Source: Patiria miniata (lineage: Eukaryota > Echinodermata > Asteroidea > Valvatida > Asterinidae). From it: a DNA stretch of 64,000 bases. The notes beneath the pieces were generated by a model. That model did no database searches. It worked only from the letters and a program-made list of their open reading frames with translations, and was not told where the DNA came from. The stretch is from the NCBI RefSeq assembly GCF_015706575.1, contig NW_024037053.1, positions 3,596,001-3,660,000 on the forward strand, given 5' to 3'. How positions within the stretch are numbered: the first letter of the stretch is position 1; each line of letters opens with the position of its first letter. A program made the position numbers and the translations under genes. Shown here in pieces: positions 12,540 through 25,765 of the stretch.

Positions 12540-12985
12540 TAGACTAACTTAAAGGCAAAGGCAAAGGCAAAGGCAAAGGTAAAGGCAAAAAGAACAAGGT
12601 ACAGGTAAAGGTCCAATACCTTTACCTTTGCTTTTTGCCTTTACCTTTGGGTAAAGGTATTAGGTAAAGATAAAGCTAATGTAGAGGTAAAGGTAGAGGT
12701 AAAAGGTATATAAAGGATAAAGATAAAGGCAAAGGTAAATGTAAAAGTGAAGATAAATATAAAGGTAGAGGCTAATATTAAAGGCACATGTCAAGGTAAA
12801 GCAATTAGGTAAGGGTAAAGATATTAGGTAGAGATAAAGGTAAAGGTAGAGGTAAAAGTAGATGTAACAGGTAGAGTTAAAGGTAAAGGTAAAGGTAGAG
12901 GTAAAGGTAAAGGGTTAAGGCAAATGTAATGGTAAACGTCAAGGATGGGAGAGCTAAAGGTAAAGGTATTGATGATGAGAGAGTT
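12540..12985 (+). repeat. AAAGGT/AAAGGC hexanucleotide array
   Basis: This is an imperfect array of AAAGGY and GGTAAA units over about 440 bp. Near 12600-12660 the strand bias flips (TTTACC then AAAGGT), so a short hairpin can form there. It has no coding meaning. Confidence 0.85.
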
Positions 12986-15900
12986 CGAAATAGTGAATGT
13001 ATGGTGCAAGGAGCAATAAATAAGTGGCCTAAATCAGGGACCTAAAATCTAGAAAAATGGAGCATGCAGCTGAAGCCGAAACATAGCTGATGTTTGAGCA
13101 AAAAAACCTGTACTGTTATAAATACATGTACTGCCAATGAGTTAAGCGCCCAACAGGCAGACATTGACAAATGCCAACATTTATTACAATATTCATCACA
13201 TAAAAGTGTACAATTGAGTTTAGCACAGAAACAGGTGTTTCTACACGTAATTGACTATAATTAAAGATGCTTTATTCAGGGGAGCAACACGTTTGTAGTC
13301 CCAATGCGCTCGACAGGTGTTTTCATAAAGTAGTTGGTGAAACGAATGCCAAACAAAAGGTTACTTTAATGGAAAGTGCAATGTACACTTTCGATATTCA
13401 ACCACGATGAATATAGCACTATAGCGATACTATTAAAATCCTAATTAGTAAAAGGTTTGATGTGTTTGACTTACACACCACCAAACGTAAACGTTCCATG
13501 AATCACATGATTTATTGGTAACTATTTCCTCAGGCTACATTTTGTCAAATGGCCGTGTTTTGGAACGGCGTGATTTACTATTCGGTGTCTTCCGATCGGG
13601 GACATCAGGTTTGTAATGTCTCGCAGAGCAAATGATTTACTGACAACAGTGCGTTAGGCATGAATAGAGTTCAGGGAAGAAAGTGGATCTTGTCTCGCTT
13701 TCGTCCGAAAGAAATGTGGGGACAAACCAATTGCATTTCGACTGATTTATGACACAAAACACCGGGGCACCAGCCTAGAGATGATTGGTGAAAATCTGAG
13801 AACACGTTGACACTTTTTACTTGCACAGTTCACGGCAAAGCTTTTAACAGAGATAGTAATAACGTTGATCAAAAACTTGACCCCATAACAGGCACATGTA
13901 CGGTGTCCTTCAATTACCCTTAAAAGCCGAATTCTCCCGGGGTCAATATCCACAGATAGCGCGAGACGTCGGGGTGATTAGAGAGAAGAAGACCAGACAG
14001 ATGAAATCCTCGGCGACCAAGCAGCGGACAATAGCAGCTGATCCAGCGAAGATTTCCATGGGGAAAAACGACGCGAGCGGACGGGCGGGTTAAGGCCGAG
14101 CGCGCGGCGCGGCCGGACTGAAGTCCCTCAAGCGACATATTGAGATTAATAATACAACACGGTGTGTGTGCCAGTCGGTGAGGTTTACCACCGTTCCGGT
14201 ACCCAAGGGCTCCGATGAGAAATCCTGGCCGGTAAACACCAAGGGATTTCCTGAAGGCTCTACGGCAATTCTTTATTTATAACCAGGCAGACTTAGTTTA
14301 CAGCCGGCATGTTACAAAACGGATTTCTTTTTTTTTTCATTAGTAAATCACAAGTTCTATTCCGCAAAAAAAAACCCAAAATGGCCCGGACGTTGAGTTG
14401 ATTCCATAGTGGACTGGGGCGACATTAGACTTCATTTTGCTAGGTTAATGGACCTTTATTAGGCCTATTTTGATGGAATTTTCTTGGAAAATACAGAAAA
14501 ATCTCCAACAACACCAAACGGAAGATGGCTTTTTTGTGCGAGCAAACTTCATTAGATGACAGCAAGGATGCTTTCCGGCAAGATCAGACGGCTGTTTCAC
14601 GTTACGTTACAGTTCTGCTTATAAAAACGAAACAGTAAACAGTCGTCACTGCAGGCCCCAGTGGGACCTTTTTCAATTATCACTACATGGACCAAACCTT
14701 TTGTTTGGGGGGGGGGGGGGGGATGGGTTTGAGAATTTATCTTAAGATTTGAGTGGGTAAAAAATATATCGTGAAATCGAACTTGTTGTCTGACATATTA
14801 TTAAAACGACACTTAGTTTCTACGAGGAAAAATCAGTAACTTAAAAAAACAACACTAGCCTGAGGACAAATTCAGTAGGCTATGCATGTTTTGTTAACAT
14901 TGTGCATTATTTTATTAAGGTCTTAAAGTCACTGTTATACAAAAAAAGCATAACATTTAAGTCACGAAACAGCTATATACAGTGAAAACCAAAAATGCGT
15001 TTACCCTTAGACAAATTAATGCTCAGTGACTAGTGACCTAATTTGAAATGCCCACGTGCGTAAAAAAATCGCATACTTGCTCATCCGAAATGCAAAGGGA
15101 TATTACACGTATCTCGGCCGCACTTATCAAAGGCTGGCGCATTTGCTCATACAGTAAGCAGTGTAAATATCTGTTCCGGAAAAATTAATTGGGGTCGACT
15201 GCGTCCCTAGCGTCCGGAAACTGGCAATAACACCCGTAGACCTTTCTATTGGAGTATGGGGTTTGCAAAACTTGGGCGTCAACACCGGCTCCGGCTACAG
15301 GTTTATAGCTGCGGACTGCAGCTCAACAAATGCTCATGTCTCTCCGTTAGTTGGTCGGTTGGTTAGTTAGTTAGTAGCAAGCGTCACCACCAGCCTTGCA
15401 TGGCTATCAATCACTTCGTACCTCAGGCCTTTAATGGGTCTCCACTGATCACCTTCGCAGTCCTGGAAAATTGGGTCACCAGGGTCAAAAACCTAAAGTT
15501 TGTACTGAAAACGCTACTCCTTTCCAGAAATTACATGGCACAATCATGTCACACATGCATGAACTCAGATGCCTTGGCTGCAGCGTTCGAGTTTGTTTTA
15601 TAGGTGCATAAATTAAATGAGACCAGCTCAAAATACGGGTCCATGTCATTCTCCAGAAGCATCAAATCCAATACAACGAGGCCTAGGTGTATTTCCATTT
15701 GATTCCAACACTGAATTATGAAGTCTTCTCAATGATTCTGAAACCGGAGATGAGGCTATACAGCTGCCGAATCCGGGATTTCACCATCCCCATGTTTTTA
15801 CAGCATCATAGACTTGTACAAGTCTGCTCCGCCTTGTGGCAGGGATAAACAGCCTTAGAAGGGAAACACTACATTGAGCATATCAGGCCAAATCTCTCAA

Positions 15901-17032
15901 CATTGATGGCGTGTATTGAGGGGTGCGATTAGTCTACGGAGTACCCCATGCACAGCAAGGGTCTATGATATGCGAGCAGATTCGGTGATTAATTATGCAA
16001 AACAATACTGCAACTTGACCTCGACATTCTGACCTTTCGGATCATCCGTATGCAGTTGTTTGTTACAAAAACATGGCATCCAAATCGACCAATCCACAGC
16101 TGAGTCCACATTTCTGACCGAAATGACATCGCGCGCGGGGTCGCATACAAGTTACATGCTATGATATATTAGACGTTCAACTGTGGCTCTCTGCCCACGT
16201 GAAGGACTGATCCTCAGACTAGGGTGCGATTGGGGGAGATGATGAAAAATCTACGAAATAATCGGCAGACGCTTTGGGGCTGCAAATGTCCCCAAAGCAA
16301 GCAATCTATGGTAGGATTTAGTTGCCTAGCGTGGCCCCGGTAAAATACAACTTAAATTGTTTGTCCCACGCATTAACCTATAGGTACAGAGGCCTTTTAT
16401 GATACAATCTCACAAATTCAAGATTTCTTTTTATTCTGAAATCCTGACATTAAATGAATTGAGGTATTGGTGCGACATTCGCCAAAAAACCCATGATTGT
16501 ATTTATACGCAAAACACGTCTGTATCCAAACGCCCAATACTACGTACAGTACTCTCAAAATGGAAATGGTCATTTCTTTCTACGGTGTTCCAAACATACC
16601 CCAATGCCTTGGCCTTTTTAGTTCTGTTCATGAAACCCGAGACGATGACAGAGCGTCGCGCTCTTTCATTGATTGAAATCAGTCTGGCTCCGCTCCTCTT
16701 TACACTAAAGATTTCAAGAATTTCCAATTCAACCTTATACATTCCCCGAAGACGCTCGGTAGATCGCTACTTCCTCCCCGTGCACATTATCATAAACGCA
16801 TGCTGCCTCTTTTATGTTCGCCGGCCTTCGGTGATCGCAAAAATCATTTCCAGTTTGCCGTGAAATTACATTTCCCGCAATCTTCATTCGTGATTGCCAT
16901 AACACAATACCGCTGTGCGTAGACCTAGATATACGCGTCGTCTTGCCTATAAGTTGCGGGGTCGGGCCGCGGCGAATCAATGGAATACGCACGGCGCACA
17001 AGATGAAAATCTACATGAAGTATATGTCTTTA
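12986..17032. other. Gene-poor stretch
   Basis: No gene can be supported here. It contains a GC-rich patch at 13930-14130, a poly-G run at 14706-14722 and the first copy of a local repeat at 15260-15600, listed separately. Confidence 0.5.
15260..15600 (-). repeat. Local repeat, copy 1, with GTTA tract and decayed reading frame
   Basis: It resembles 17925-18270 in the same orientation. The two share CTCATGTCTCTCCGTTAGTT, a GTTA microsatellite, GCAGTCCTGGAAAATTGGGTC and GGCACAATCA. On the - strand part reads FDPGDPIFQDCEGDQWRPIK, but the frame is interrupted relative to copy 2. I do not recognise the family. Confidence 0.55.
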
Positions 17033-17607
17033 AAGGGCCATGACATGAATTTTACTTGGGAACATATTGTGTGCAACTTTCTACTCCCCTTAAATGTAAG
17101 AAAACTATTTGACATCCCGTTTTGGTTAATCTTATTGAAAAGTGCACCTTTTTAAACATTTAAAATTGTCCATGCTTTTCCTGACAAATGAGGGCGCCGT
17201 TGCAGTGATGTCATTTCAGGAAGACACTGCTCACTTTAGCGGGGTTTCTGTTCAAATTGTGAACCAAATTATTTGCTCGTTGAAAACATTTGTGAGAAAA
17301 CTTTGCTCATTGGCTTACTGTCATGTACTGCAACAACAACGAATCACCAAAGAAAAAAAGCCCATTACGATAGCAAAATATCAACAATTCTGGCAAATTT
17401 CGGTGCTGAAATAGCTGTACATTGAGATTTCTGCCTCCAATGACATCACACTTTTGCTCATAAAGATGGAAATTCGCATTAGCATAAAAACAAAAAGGCA
17501 CCAAAATGCCCTTAAAATGGCAATCTGAAACTTGAGATAAGGTAAAATGTGACACAAAGGTGCATTTTCAAGGATTGCATTAAAAAATACATTACATGGG
17601 CCCTTTA
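17033..17607 (+). mobile_element. About 570 bp non-autonomous element, AAAGGGCC ends, copy 1
   Basis: It begins AAAGGGCCATG and ends CATGGGCCCTTT, inverted ends of about 11 bp. The body shares long blocks with copies at 24250-24757 and 42739-43300, for example AAAGTGCAC, GGGCGCCGTTGC, GTGATGTCATTTCAGGA, TACTGTCATGTACT and TTCGCATTAGCATAAAAAC. There is no open reading frame of note. Confidence 0.75.
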
Positions 17608-17924
17608 TTAAAGGCACTGAGGTTTTTATTTTTTGGCCAGTATCTGCGATTGAAGGCTGTGAAACTAGACACTGCATCGGGACTTTCTTTAAAAAAAAAA
17701 AAAACCTCAGAACGCTAATAAAGAGCAGACCATTTTTACAAAGGTTTTTACCAAAACAGGCTCCGGTGGCAAAATACCAGGGAATCGATTTTCATGTCAG
17801 CTAAACTGAGTTACCGCATGTTATTCCAGCCAGAAAGGTAAATGGTTACAATTCTCCAGGCACAATGGCAGATATTTACCTGAAAAGAGCTTTTTGGCTT
17901 TCATCTTCTTATTCTGTCCCCGTG

Positions 17925-18270
17925 AGACTTCGACCGTCTGAGATACGACTTTAGATGCGGACAGCAGCTAAACAAGTACTCATGTCTCTCCGTTAGTTAG
18001 TTCGTTGTTAAGTGAGTTAGTTAGTTAGTAACAAACGACAGCAACTGCATGGTAATAAATCACCACGTCCTTCAGGCCTGGATATATATCAACTCCTCCC
18101 TGAGGCCTGGCCCTCTGAGGTTCACTTTAATGGGTCTCAACTGACCGTCTCCCCTCATGCAGTCCTGGAAAATTGGGTCACTAGGGTCAAAAACCTGATG
18201 TTTGTAGCGAAAACACTGCTCCTTCATGCGTGGCACAATCACGTCACACGTGCATGAACACAAATTTGTT
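17925..18270 (-). repeat. Local repeat, copy 2, with a short Cys-rich open frame
   Basis: It is similar to 15260-15600. The - strand keeps an open frame over 18072-18300 that reads GNCRPTNLCSCTCDVIVP, then FDPSDPIFQDC and RPIKVNL. It looks protein-like but has no convincing start and no splice sites I would trust. It may be a decayed exon copied locally or part of an unrecognised repeat family. Confidence 0.4.
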
Positions 18271-21200
18271 GGCCGGCAGTTTCCGAGATCATTTCGAGCT
18301 TATTTTGTATCGACATTGATTTGTTATGCATGTACAGACATCCATGTTTAAAATAAATCTGTGATGGATCAAACGAACATGGCATTTGTGACACGAAAGT
18401 TTGTAAATTACAATTTTATTATAGCTGTCAATAAAGAAGTCGACATGTTTGGGCCTAAACGTGCGTTCGAAAATGTGACACTTTGCGAGAAAATCACGTA
18501 CGCAATTTGTCAACTTGGAGGCACATCGTACCTTTGGCGAAAACATCACGAAGGCCCGGCACGAAAAACGCGGCGGTGATGTGGGAAAAACATTGGGGGT
18601 GAATTCCCCTGGTTATTTAAGGGGTAAGCCTGCTACTTGTTGACTCAGATTTTAATGTTTATATCCAACTTTCAGCTACCTTTCCATAGATACTAACGAG
18701 AACGCACCAATGTCCTAAGTATGTCAACATGTTGTCTGTGACTATGCCGCAGTATAGTCTGTGACTTAGACTCCCTGCCTGCGTTCGACCACCGACCTTT
18801 AATGCATAAATTACGGGCGACTTTCTTACACCGAAGTCAATCACCCGTCTGGGAGCAGGCCGGCCGGCCGATCCGAGCGGCTCATGACTGGATACATACG
18901 TTTAACACGTCCCCATCGCTTCCCTGACTAATTCATGTTCACGGCTCCGGCTAATAAAAGTGGCGGCGGAAAAAATAAATCATACTTTTCCCTGCATATC
19001 AATTTCACTAACCATTTCCTGCCCACATCACTATTTTTTTTATACATCACACATTACAAATGAGACTATAAATCGTCCGAAATGTTTCACACGCCCGTGA
19101 GAAATGAACTAACTCTTCTTTCGCGGAATCATTTGAGTGACATCCTTTTCCCGAGGCCCGTGATTGTCTACAGACGCCTCGGCGTGTCTTCTCTCTCGAT
19201 ACTGGCAATGCACGGCTTTACTAGAGTACAGCCTGGGAATAAAAATGCAAGTCCTAATCTTGTTGCCGAGCAAGTATTGCGTAGAACGGCTCGAATGAAA
19301 GTTGGAAACGGAATCCCATTTAACTCTTGGCAGTAAATCGCGTTACCTGTCCCCGTAAGACGAGCACTTCTAAACGTGAGCGGCGATTTTTAGCATCCAT
19401 GTATTTGGCAGAATTGCTCCTGGTTTCTTCAGGTGATGTAAAGTTAGGCTATAGTCGGAAGGCCTCAAATTGACAACGTAGACCTCATCAAGACTTGCAT
19501 CCTGTCAATTTTCTCTCTTAATCGAGGGTTTTGTGGCTTGGCTCGAGGGTATGTAGTGATGAAGGGTCTCAGCTCTGAACGGATCTTAGAAATCGTATTT
19601 CTGAGAACTTTGGAATGAAATTAGACTGGAAAGTAGACGTGGAGGGATCATTATTAATAATGGCGATGGGCCTCAGAACATACTTTTAGGACTTCTCGTC
19701 TTTGGAGGGAAAATATCACCATACGTCATGTTTCCAAGAGTTTAAGAGAAAGTGGAAGACAGTAAATCTAGCTTTTAATTTAATATGTGAATTGAACACC
19801 TGTGAAAGTTGTGAGTATAGTTTTTGATAAATTGAAGACAGAGTCGCTCATTGGTCTCTGTTATTGGTCTCTATATTTATATACATGTATTGGCGCATGG
19901 TCTGCAATCCGAGGTGCGTGGGAAAGGATATTCTTTGTTTTTTTGGCCAATATGGCACTAAAGTGTCTTCGATTTGATTAATTTCGACAATCGTGCCCTC
20001 ACTGCTCTGGATTGGGAGGCATAGCAAACAAAACCCAGACCCAGACTAGAGAGACTTCCGAGGGCTATCATTCATTCTCGTCAAATTTCGCGAGGGGTCG
20101 TTGAATCTCGCGAGGGGTACCAAAAAAAAACCCAGCGGAAGTCTACGAGACTATGCGGACGTCATATCAATCAATCCATTCGGGACATGGACAATGCACA
20201 CGGGGAATATACAGTTTAGTTGACCATGCATGCTAAGAGCATGAGTATAGGCTCGAGGTTGAAACTCACCGTGCAATCTACACTTCAAGCAGACTGCGTG
20301 AATTCTGTTATATTTCCCAAGAGAAAATCAGGGGTTCTGTAAACTCCGTGCAGACACACTTTCCGAAACAATGGTCAGAAATATCCAGGAACAAGTTTTA
20401 TCAACTAGGCCTATTTCCCTAATAATGACTGTCCGTTATAATAATCATTCCTATACGAATGCAATTAATTGGGCGACTTTCCCATAGACTTGTGCACAGA
20501 CCTCAATGTGACCTAACCCAAGTTTACCATTTGCTGCTTCCACGAATTTTGGTACACTTATGTTTTGGTCGACCAAGGACCATTTGCGACCGTCCTTCTC
20601 CTATTTTATAACAAAAGGTCGACGCCAAATTGTCATCCCAATTAAGGCGTGTCACCCTCATACATGTATATAGCAATAATAATAGCAAGATCTGTCGCCC
20701 GTACACAGTATTCATTAGTTTAGGCTTATGCAGTATAATCTTCAATAACAAAATCCCCATCATTCGGACGAAAACCTAGCCTGAAATTGTCTTTATTCAT
20801 TCCTCAATCCCCAGTGTTCAATATTCCGTCCAGTTCCATCGATAGCTTATGATGTCACAAAGGATTCGTCCCGAGACGATATATCACCTATATAATGTCG
20901 CAGCATTTAAAAACAAAATTGTCACGGAATGCCAACTTCCCAGCTAGCACCCCGTTGCCATCAACCTGTCGAGCTCGTATATATGCACACGTGCGAGTTA
21001 TGAATAAAAGATACCTGACCTTTCGCTCAAAACTCGTGGGATTCTATATCTCTTGGAATAAGTCCGTTATGGGCCGATTCTTATTGGCTTAACGAACTCA
21101 CGCGGTCGTCTGATGGAAAACACTCCGCGCCGCGTCATCGGCGAAGCGCTAAGTCCTTCTGAATAAGACATGGGAAACTTGGATTTGTGGTAGACACGCT

Positions 21201-21473
21201 GGATCGGATCTAGCGGATCTGGGGGTGGGGTTGGGGAGCACCCTCCCCCGAAGATCCGCTACTGATACGTTCGGATGAAGTTCGAGTGCGACCTTTGATT
21301 CAGCCACTAGTCGACTCAACATACGAACGCGCATGCGCACTTAAATAACTCCGGGAAATTAACTCATGTGTAGAACAGCTTCTTCGTAGCACCGCAAGTC
21401 ATATAAGATGGTTTTCGAACCATTCGTCTCGCCTGCTTTCGCGATTATTAAAATTTATAAAGAGTGACTAATC
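18271..21473. other. Gene-poor stretch, no feature
   Basis: I see no gene, RNA gene or strong repeat here. A motif near 19790 (GAACACCTGTGAAAGTT, then GAGTATA) recurs near 6110 and, in part, near 36258, so it is probably a short dispersed repeat. Confidence 0.5.
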
Positions 21474-21712
21474 AGTTGAAGGTTGGCATGTTGCATCTAT
21501 GACCAAAGTTTGGTTCCAATTGGACTTCAACTCTTCAAATGAGACCAATTTAACATTTTGTTCAGGCTATTTTACAACTTGACCTCAGATGACCTTTGAC
21601 CTTGGTATGTGACCTTTGACATCATGATCAGATGAAGGTTGCCATGTTGCATGTATGACCTAAGTTTGGTTCCAATTGGACTTCAACTTTTCAAATGAGA
21701 CCAATTTTACGA
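21474..21712 (+). repeat. About 155 bp tandem repeat, 1.5 copies
   Basis: The unit begins AGTTGAAGGTTGGCATGTTG at 21475 and again as AGATGAAGGTTGCCATGTTG near 21631. Both copies contain AAGTTTGGTTCCAATTGGAC and TTCAAATGAGACCAATT. The unit includes TGACCTTTGACCT at 21590-21602 and TGACCTTTGACA at 21610-21621. Confidence 0.8.
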
Positions 21713-24249
21713 AATTGCATAGTCTCTTTCCTGAACAAAGTTCAGGCGAGACAAACATGAGGCCAAGGAAAAGGTGTTTCTTTGCCCAATCATGCGGTTT
21801 TGCCGAATTTATCATAATTTCAATTAGCAAATTTTATTGGCTACACGGCTACAGCCTATGGCTCTGCAACAATCAGAAACGACAAGGGTTAAATAATTAT
21901 TTTGCATGGTCCTTTTCGACACATGTTGACCATGCGCCTAAAATGGCAAACAAACAACCCAAAATCCCCCTCGTTTCGCGAATCAGCCATTTATCAAACT
22001 GTCCTCTCTAGAAAAACAGCAAGCCATCAATTTCCAACGGATTTCCTGTTCAATTCCTTTTTTATTTACGAGAAGGGAAAATCCATCAGTTGAAGATACG
22101 CGCACACATGGCAAGATCTGCTGCAATTACTCGCAGGAGATGGATCGGGTGTCGTCTTACGTTCTGCCGAGGGGCGTATAAGATGGCCGGGCTGAACAGC
22201 CCGTAAGGTGGATAGTGATAGCAGGTACTCGGCATTCCATTGCATGCATTAAGCAAATTACGCGTTCACGTGTGAGCACCAGCGACGCGCGTCGCAATCC
22301 AAGATGGCAGCCGAGAGATATCCAACTTTACTTCCCGATACACGTTGTGTAACCAAAGGCGTGTTGCCGATAACGCAGCCCGCGTCTTTTCTAGCCGTTA
22401 CAACGTAAACCAACTCCAAAACATCGACGTGTATTCTAAATGGATCATCGGAGAGGACAACATGGCTCCGATTTCGGCCATAGCGATCGTTTGGAGATCC
22501 TGTCGGCTATCCACAGAGGAGTTAATCGATAGTGCTACAGACTTATTAAATTGTCGGCATCTAAATTCTTCTCCTTTTTTTTTAGTTATTCAAAGGAAAG
22601 GTACATGAACTTTACACAGAATGCGTTAACAATTAAACACGCAAAACTTTTGAAATTTAGGCAACTCGCCGAGTGATACACGCACTTCGTATACATACGG
22701 TCCAAAAGTTGTCTCGAGAAGCCCTTTAAAGGTAGAGTAGGCCTAGTCATTTGTGCATTGTTTTCGTTTGAAGCAACAAAAGGTCTCAAAATCTAAAGAA
22801 GGGTGCTTAACAACTAACCTGATGCCGTTTTAGCTCAGCGAATGCTGTATTATTTCGAGAAAACAACATTCTAGGATCGCGATTTCGATTCAAAAGTTGC
22901 TTTATCATGTTTTAAATTGCGCCCGAAATCAGCGTCCGGGACACGTTCTCATTCAGCCGATTGCAGCAACGCGATGTCGCGCACTGAACTGACGAATAAT
23001 CAAGCAACCGCGTCGTGTCAACGCTTGCGTGCCTTCTCTTATTGTTTTCTTCAAAATGACAGCATGCCAGAAAGAACAATTTCACAGGGAGTTCAGTACC
23101 ATTATCATCTTTAAACCAACCATGCTTTTCAACAATAATTTCTTAAGTTACTTTTTTGGATAGCTAGAAATGATGTACTCTACCTTTAAAAGTTACTTAC
23201 AATTCACGGCCACCGAGTGCTTATTGCGACGCGCGTTTACGACAGTGCGATGGACTTTCTATCGCCGGGCATGTATTATGCGCATCACTCTATGTGAAAG
23301 TACGGGGCAGGAGCTGAGTGTGCGCGTCTATACGGGACCCGGCGAGGAGTCAAGACGCTCTCGCGATTTCTCTGAGCCGCTACTTTTATTCCATGAAGAG
23401 TGATTGCCTCAGGGAACTGTTGAGGACAAAAAGCCTGATACTACCTCAACCTGCATCCGCATTACGACGGCATTCGGTGTGGGGCAAGGGGCATCTTTCA
23501 ACGGCGACCAATGTTTCGGGTCTAAAAGGCTTTAGTTCCTTGACGTGCCATTCGTCTTGCCAATCCTCCCGAGTCGCTCTTCATCCCTAGTCTAGACGTC
23601 TGAGCATTAATCCCAACATTTTTTAGCAACACAATACAAGAAAAATAAAGGCACGACATGTATCTAGGGACCAGTCTGTCAGTATTGAGGGGAGATGGAC
23701 AAAAGAGCTCATGAAGATGTCACCAATACTGAAAAACAGAAAATAAACTGCAAGGAATATTACGCTTTTGTGCGTGGAATCAAAACGAGGTTGGGCACGC
23801 AAAACAAAGAATCATCCACGCTGCTGATACATAAGAACCAATTCAAGTAGCCGTAGCCTGCGGTGAAGCCTGCATTTCAACAATGAGAAAAGGTCCCACG
23901 GCTCAACTGACTGTTGTCCCGAATGTCTAAACGACAAAAACAGTTCAGTCTTATATCAGAGTTTCACTGACGGTATAAAAAAAAATGCCCGTGGAGACGA
24001 AATGATACACAATTCCAATCACGATGATTGCAAACCGCGGGTTATTATTTGAAACTCAGCCAGAAGATGAGGCAATGTTGGGAAACCAATCCTCCCTTGA
24101 ATTACACATTCGGGATTACTGGTCGGATGCACAAAAGTCTCGAGTTTAATATACGATAGCCCAAAAAGGAAGGCCGCATTTTTCTGATTCAGTCGTACTG
24201 GCAATATTCGTACGTTTTACCATATTGCAGGAAGGCAAAAACGGGTTAA
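21713..24249. other. Gene-poor stretch, no feature
   Basis: Some GC-richer patches occur near 22130-22480 and 22920-23580 with short open frames, but none has a start, splice context or recognisable motif. I cannot support a gene. Confidence 0.45.
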
Positions 24250-24757
24250 AGGGATGCATGCGACGATTTTTTTTCTTACGAACACATTTCATACAACTTT
24301 CTACTCTTCTTTTAATATATGAACACTGTTGACATCCTTTTTTGGTAAATTTTATTGAAAAGTGCACTTCTTTAAACATTTTAAAATGTCCAGACAACTG
24401 AGGGCGCTGTTGCCGTGATGTCATTCCAGGAGGACACTGTTTACGGGTTTTCTGTTCACATTGTGAACCCGAAATTTCGTTATTGAAAACATTAATTTGT
24501 GAGAAAAGACTGACTTACTGCCATGTACTTACACAATGACGAATCACCAAAGGAAAGGACAATTTATGATAGCAAAAAAGCCAAAAGTCTAACAACTTTT
24601 TGTGCTGAAATCTGCCCGGAATGACATCACAGTTTAAGAATATGGAAATTCGCATTAGCATAAAAACCAATGAAAATATAGGTCAAACCGGACACAAAGG
24701 TGCATTGTCAAGGACTGCATTAAAAGAATTACATTGCATGGGCCCTTTAAAGGGTAA
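24250..24757 (+). mobile_element. AAAGGGCC-ended element, copy 2
   Basis: It is in the same orientation as copy 1 at 17033. It shares AAAGTGCAC, GGGCGCTGTTGC, GTGATGTCATTCCAGGA, TTCGCATTAGCATAAAAACC and the right end GCATGGGCCCTTT. It is slightly shorter through scattered small gaps. Confidence 0.75.
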
Positions 24758-25142
24758 TTCCAACGAGACGAAAACGATGTTTCTGCCTGATGTATACGGT
24801 TCATTAAGTCGTGTGTTATTAAAATTCACAGGCGACTTCATTCAACATCGGGGTTACATTAATTTACAATATCTAACCCAATGTTTATCCGCAGATTGTC
24901 AAAATTTGTCATTTTCATGACGACTGTGTCGCCGCGGCTTCTTACAAAATGAATATTAATTTTCTTTACAATGGTGACGATTACTGTGTCGTTTTGCCGG
25001 ACATTCGCCACAAAAAATGTCAAACAATTCATTCTGATATTGTCAGATTAAACAAATTGAATTAGAAATTTAAAATGGGTGTCTTTAATAAACAATGATT
25101 AATCCTTTTAATTAATCAGAATCAAGATACTGCCATTGTAAA

Positions 25143-25214
25143 GCTGGATAGCCCGGATAGAGCACCGGTATACGGGCGAACAGAGGACGCAGGTTCGAAC
25201 CCTGCTCGCGTCCA
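25143..25214 (+). mobile_element. tRNA-like sequence (SINE head or tRNA pseudogene)
   Basis: An A-box-like TAGCCCGGATAGAGC and a good B box (GGTTCGAACCC) are spaced as in a tRNA. The acceptor stem does not close well (GCTGGAT against GCGTCCA), so a functional tRNA is unlikely. Confidence 0.55.
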
Positions 25215-25220
25215 TTTAAC

Positions 25221-25765
25221 TGTTCCACCTGTTATTAATTGAGATTCTCGTTTGGGACTTACCCATGTTCCAAGACGAGTCCTGCACAATCTCATCTTAA
25301 GGATCAGAGCTCATGGGCGTTCCGTCTTAGTGTTACGAGTTCCTCATCGTTGTGCAGATCACGGGTAACATTGTCCTGATCCTTTCAGTTGTTAGCCCCG
25401 TGTTCCCGTTTCAACAAGCCCGGTGCTCGACTCGACTCCCCCGGTGCTTCGACTCACCACACGGGGTGAGCGAGAGGACTTCAGCCCCCGGCAGACGTCC
25501 CTGCCCGTAGACCGTTGTCTCCTGCTCCCCCGTTAAATTCCCTCGATCACCTAAACCCCTGCCTCCTCCCTCCGTCTCACTCGCTCCGTCCGACGTGGAT
25601 GCGTCCTGACAAGCCGGCCCGGACTCTGATTAAACGGATCACTTACCCATCTACACCTGCCGCATCACCTGCCTGTAATGAAGAGGGCGATGCGAGTGGG
25701 AGTCAATTTCTCATTATTGCTTTTTTTCTCCCTTTCCGTCAATAAACTGGGTTCTCACTGTAACA
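25221..25765 (+). other. C-rich non-coding block ending in a poly(A) signal; possible solo LTR
   Basis: The block starts TGTTCCACC, becomes pyrimidine-rich and ends TCAATAAACTGGG...CACTGTAACA. TG...CA ends and an AATAAA near the end resemble a solo LTR, but I see no matching target duplication and no second copy or internal coding region. The LTR reading is weak. It could also be the body of a repeat whose head is the adjacent tRNA-like sequence. Confidence 0.2.

Noticed and set aside
13920-14138. CpG-rich patch as promoter of the - strand sialyltransferase
   Set aside because: Orientation and distance would allow it, but there is no core promoter motif or donor site I would trust.
22345-22608. 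Open frame of 87 codons in a GC-richer patch
   Set aside because: No recognisable motif, no splice sites at sensible places and no neighbouring exon.
25143-25214. Functional tRNA gene
   Set aside because: Acceptor arms do not pair and the anticodon arm is not clear; kept as a tRNA-like repeat.
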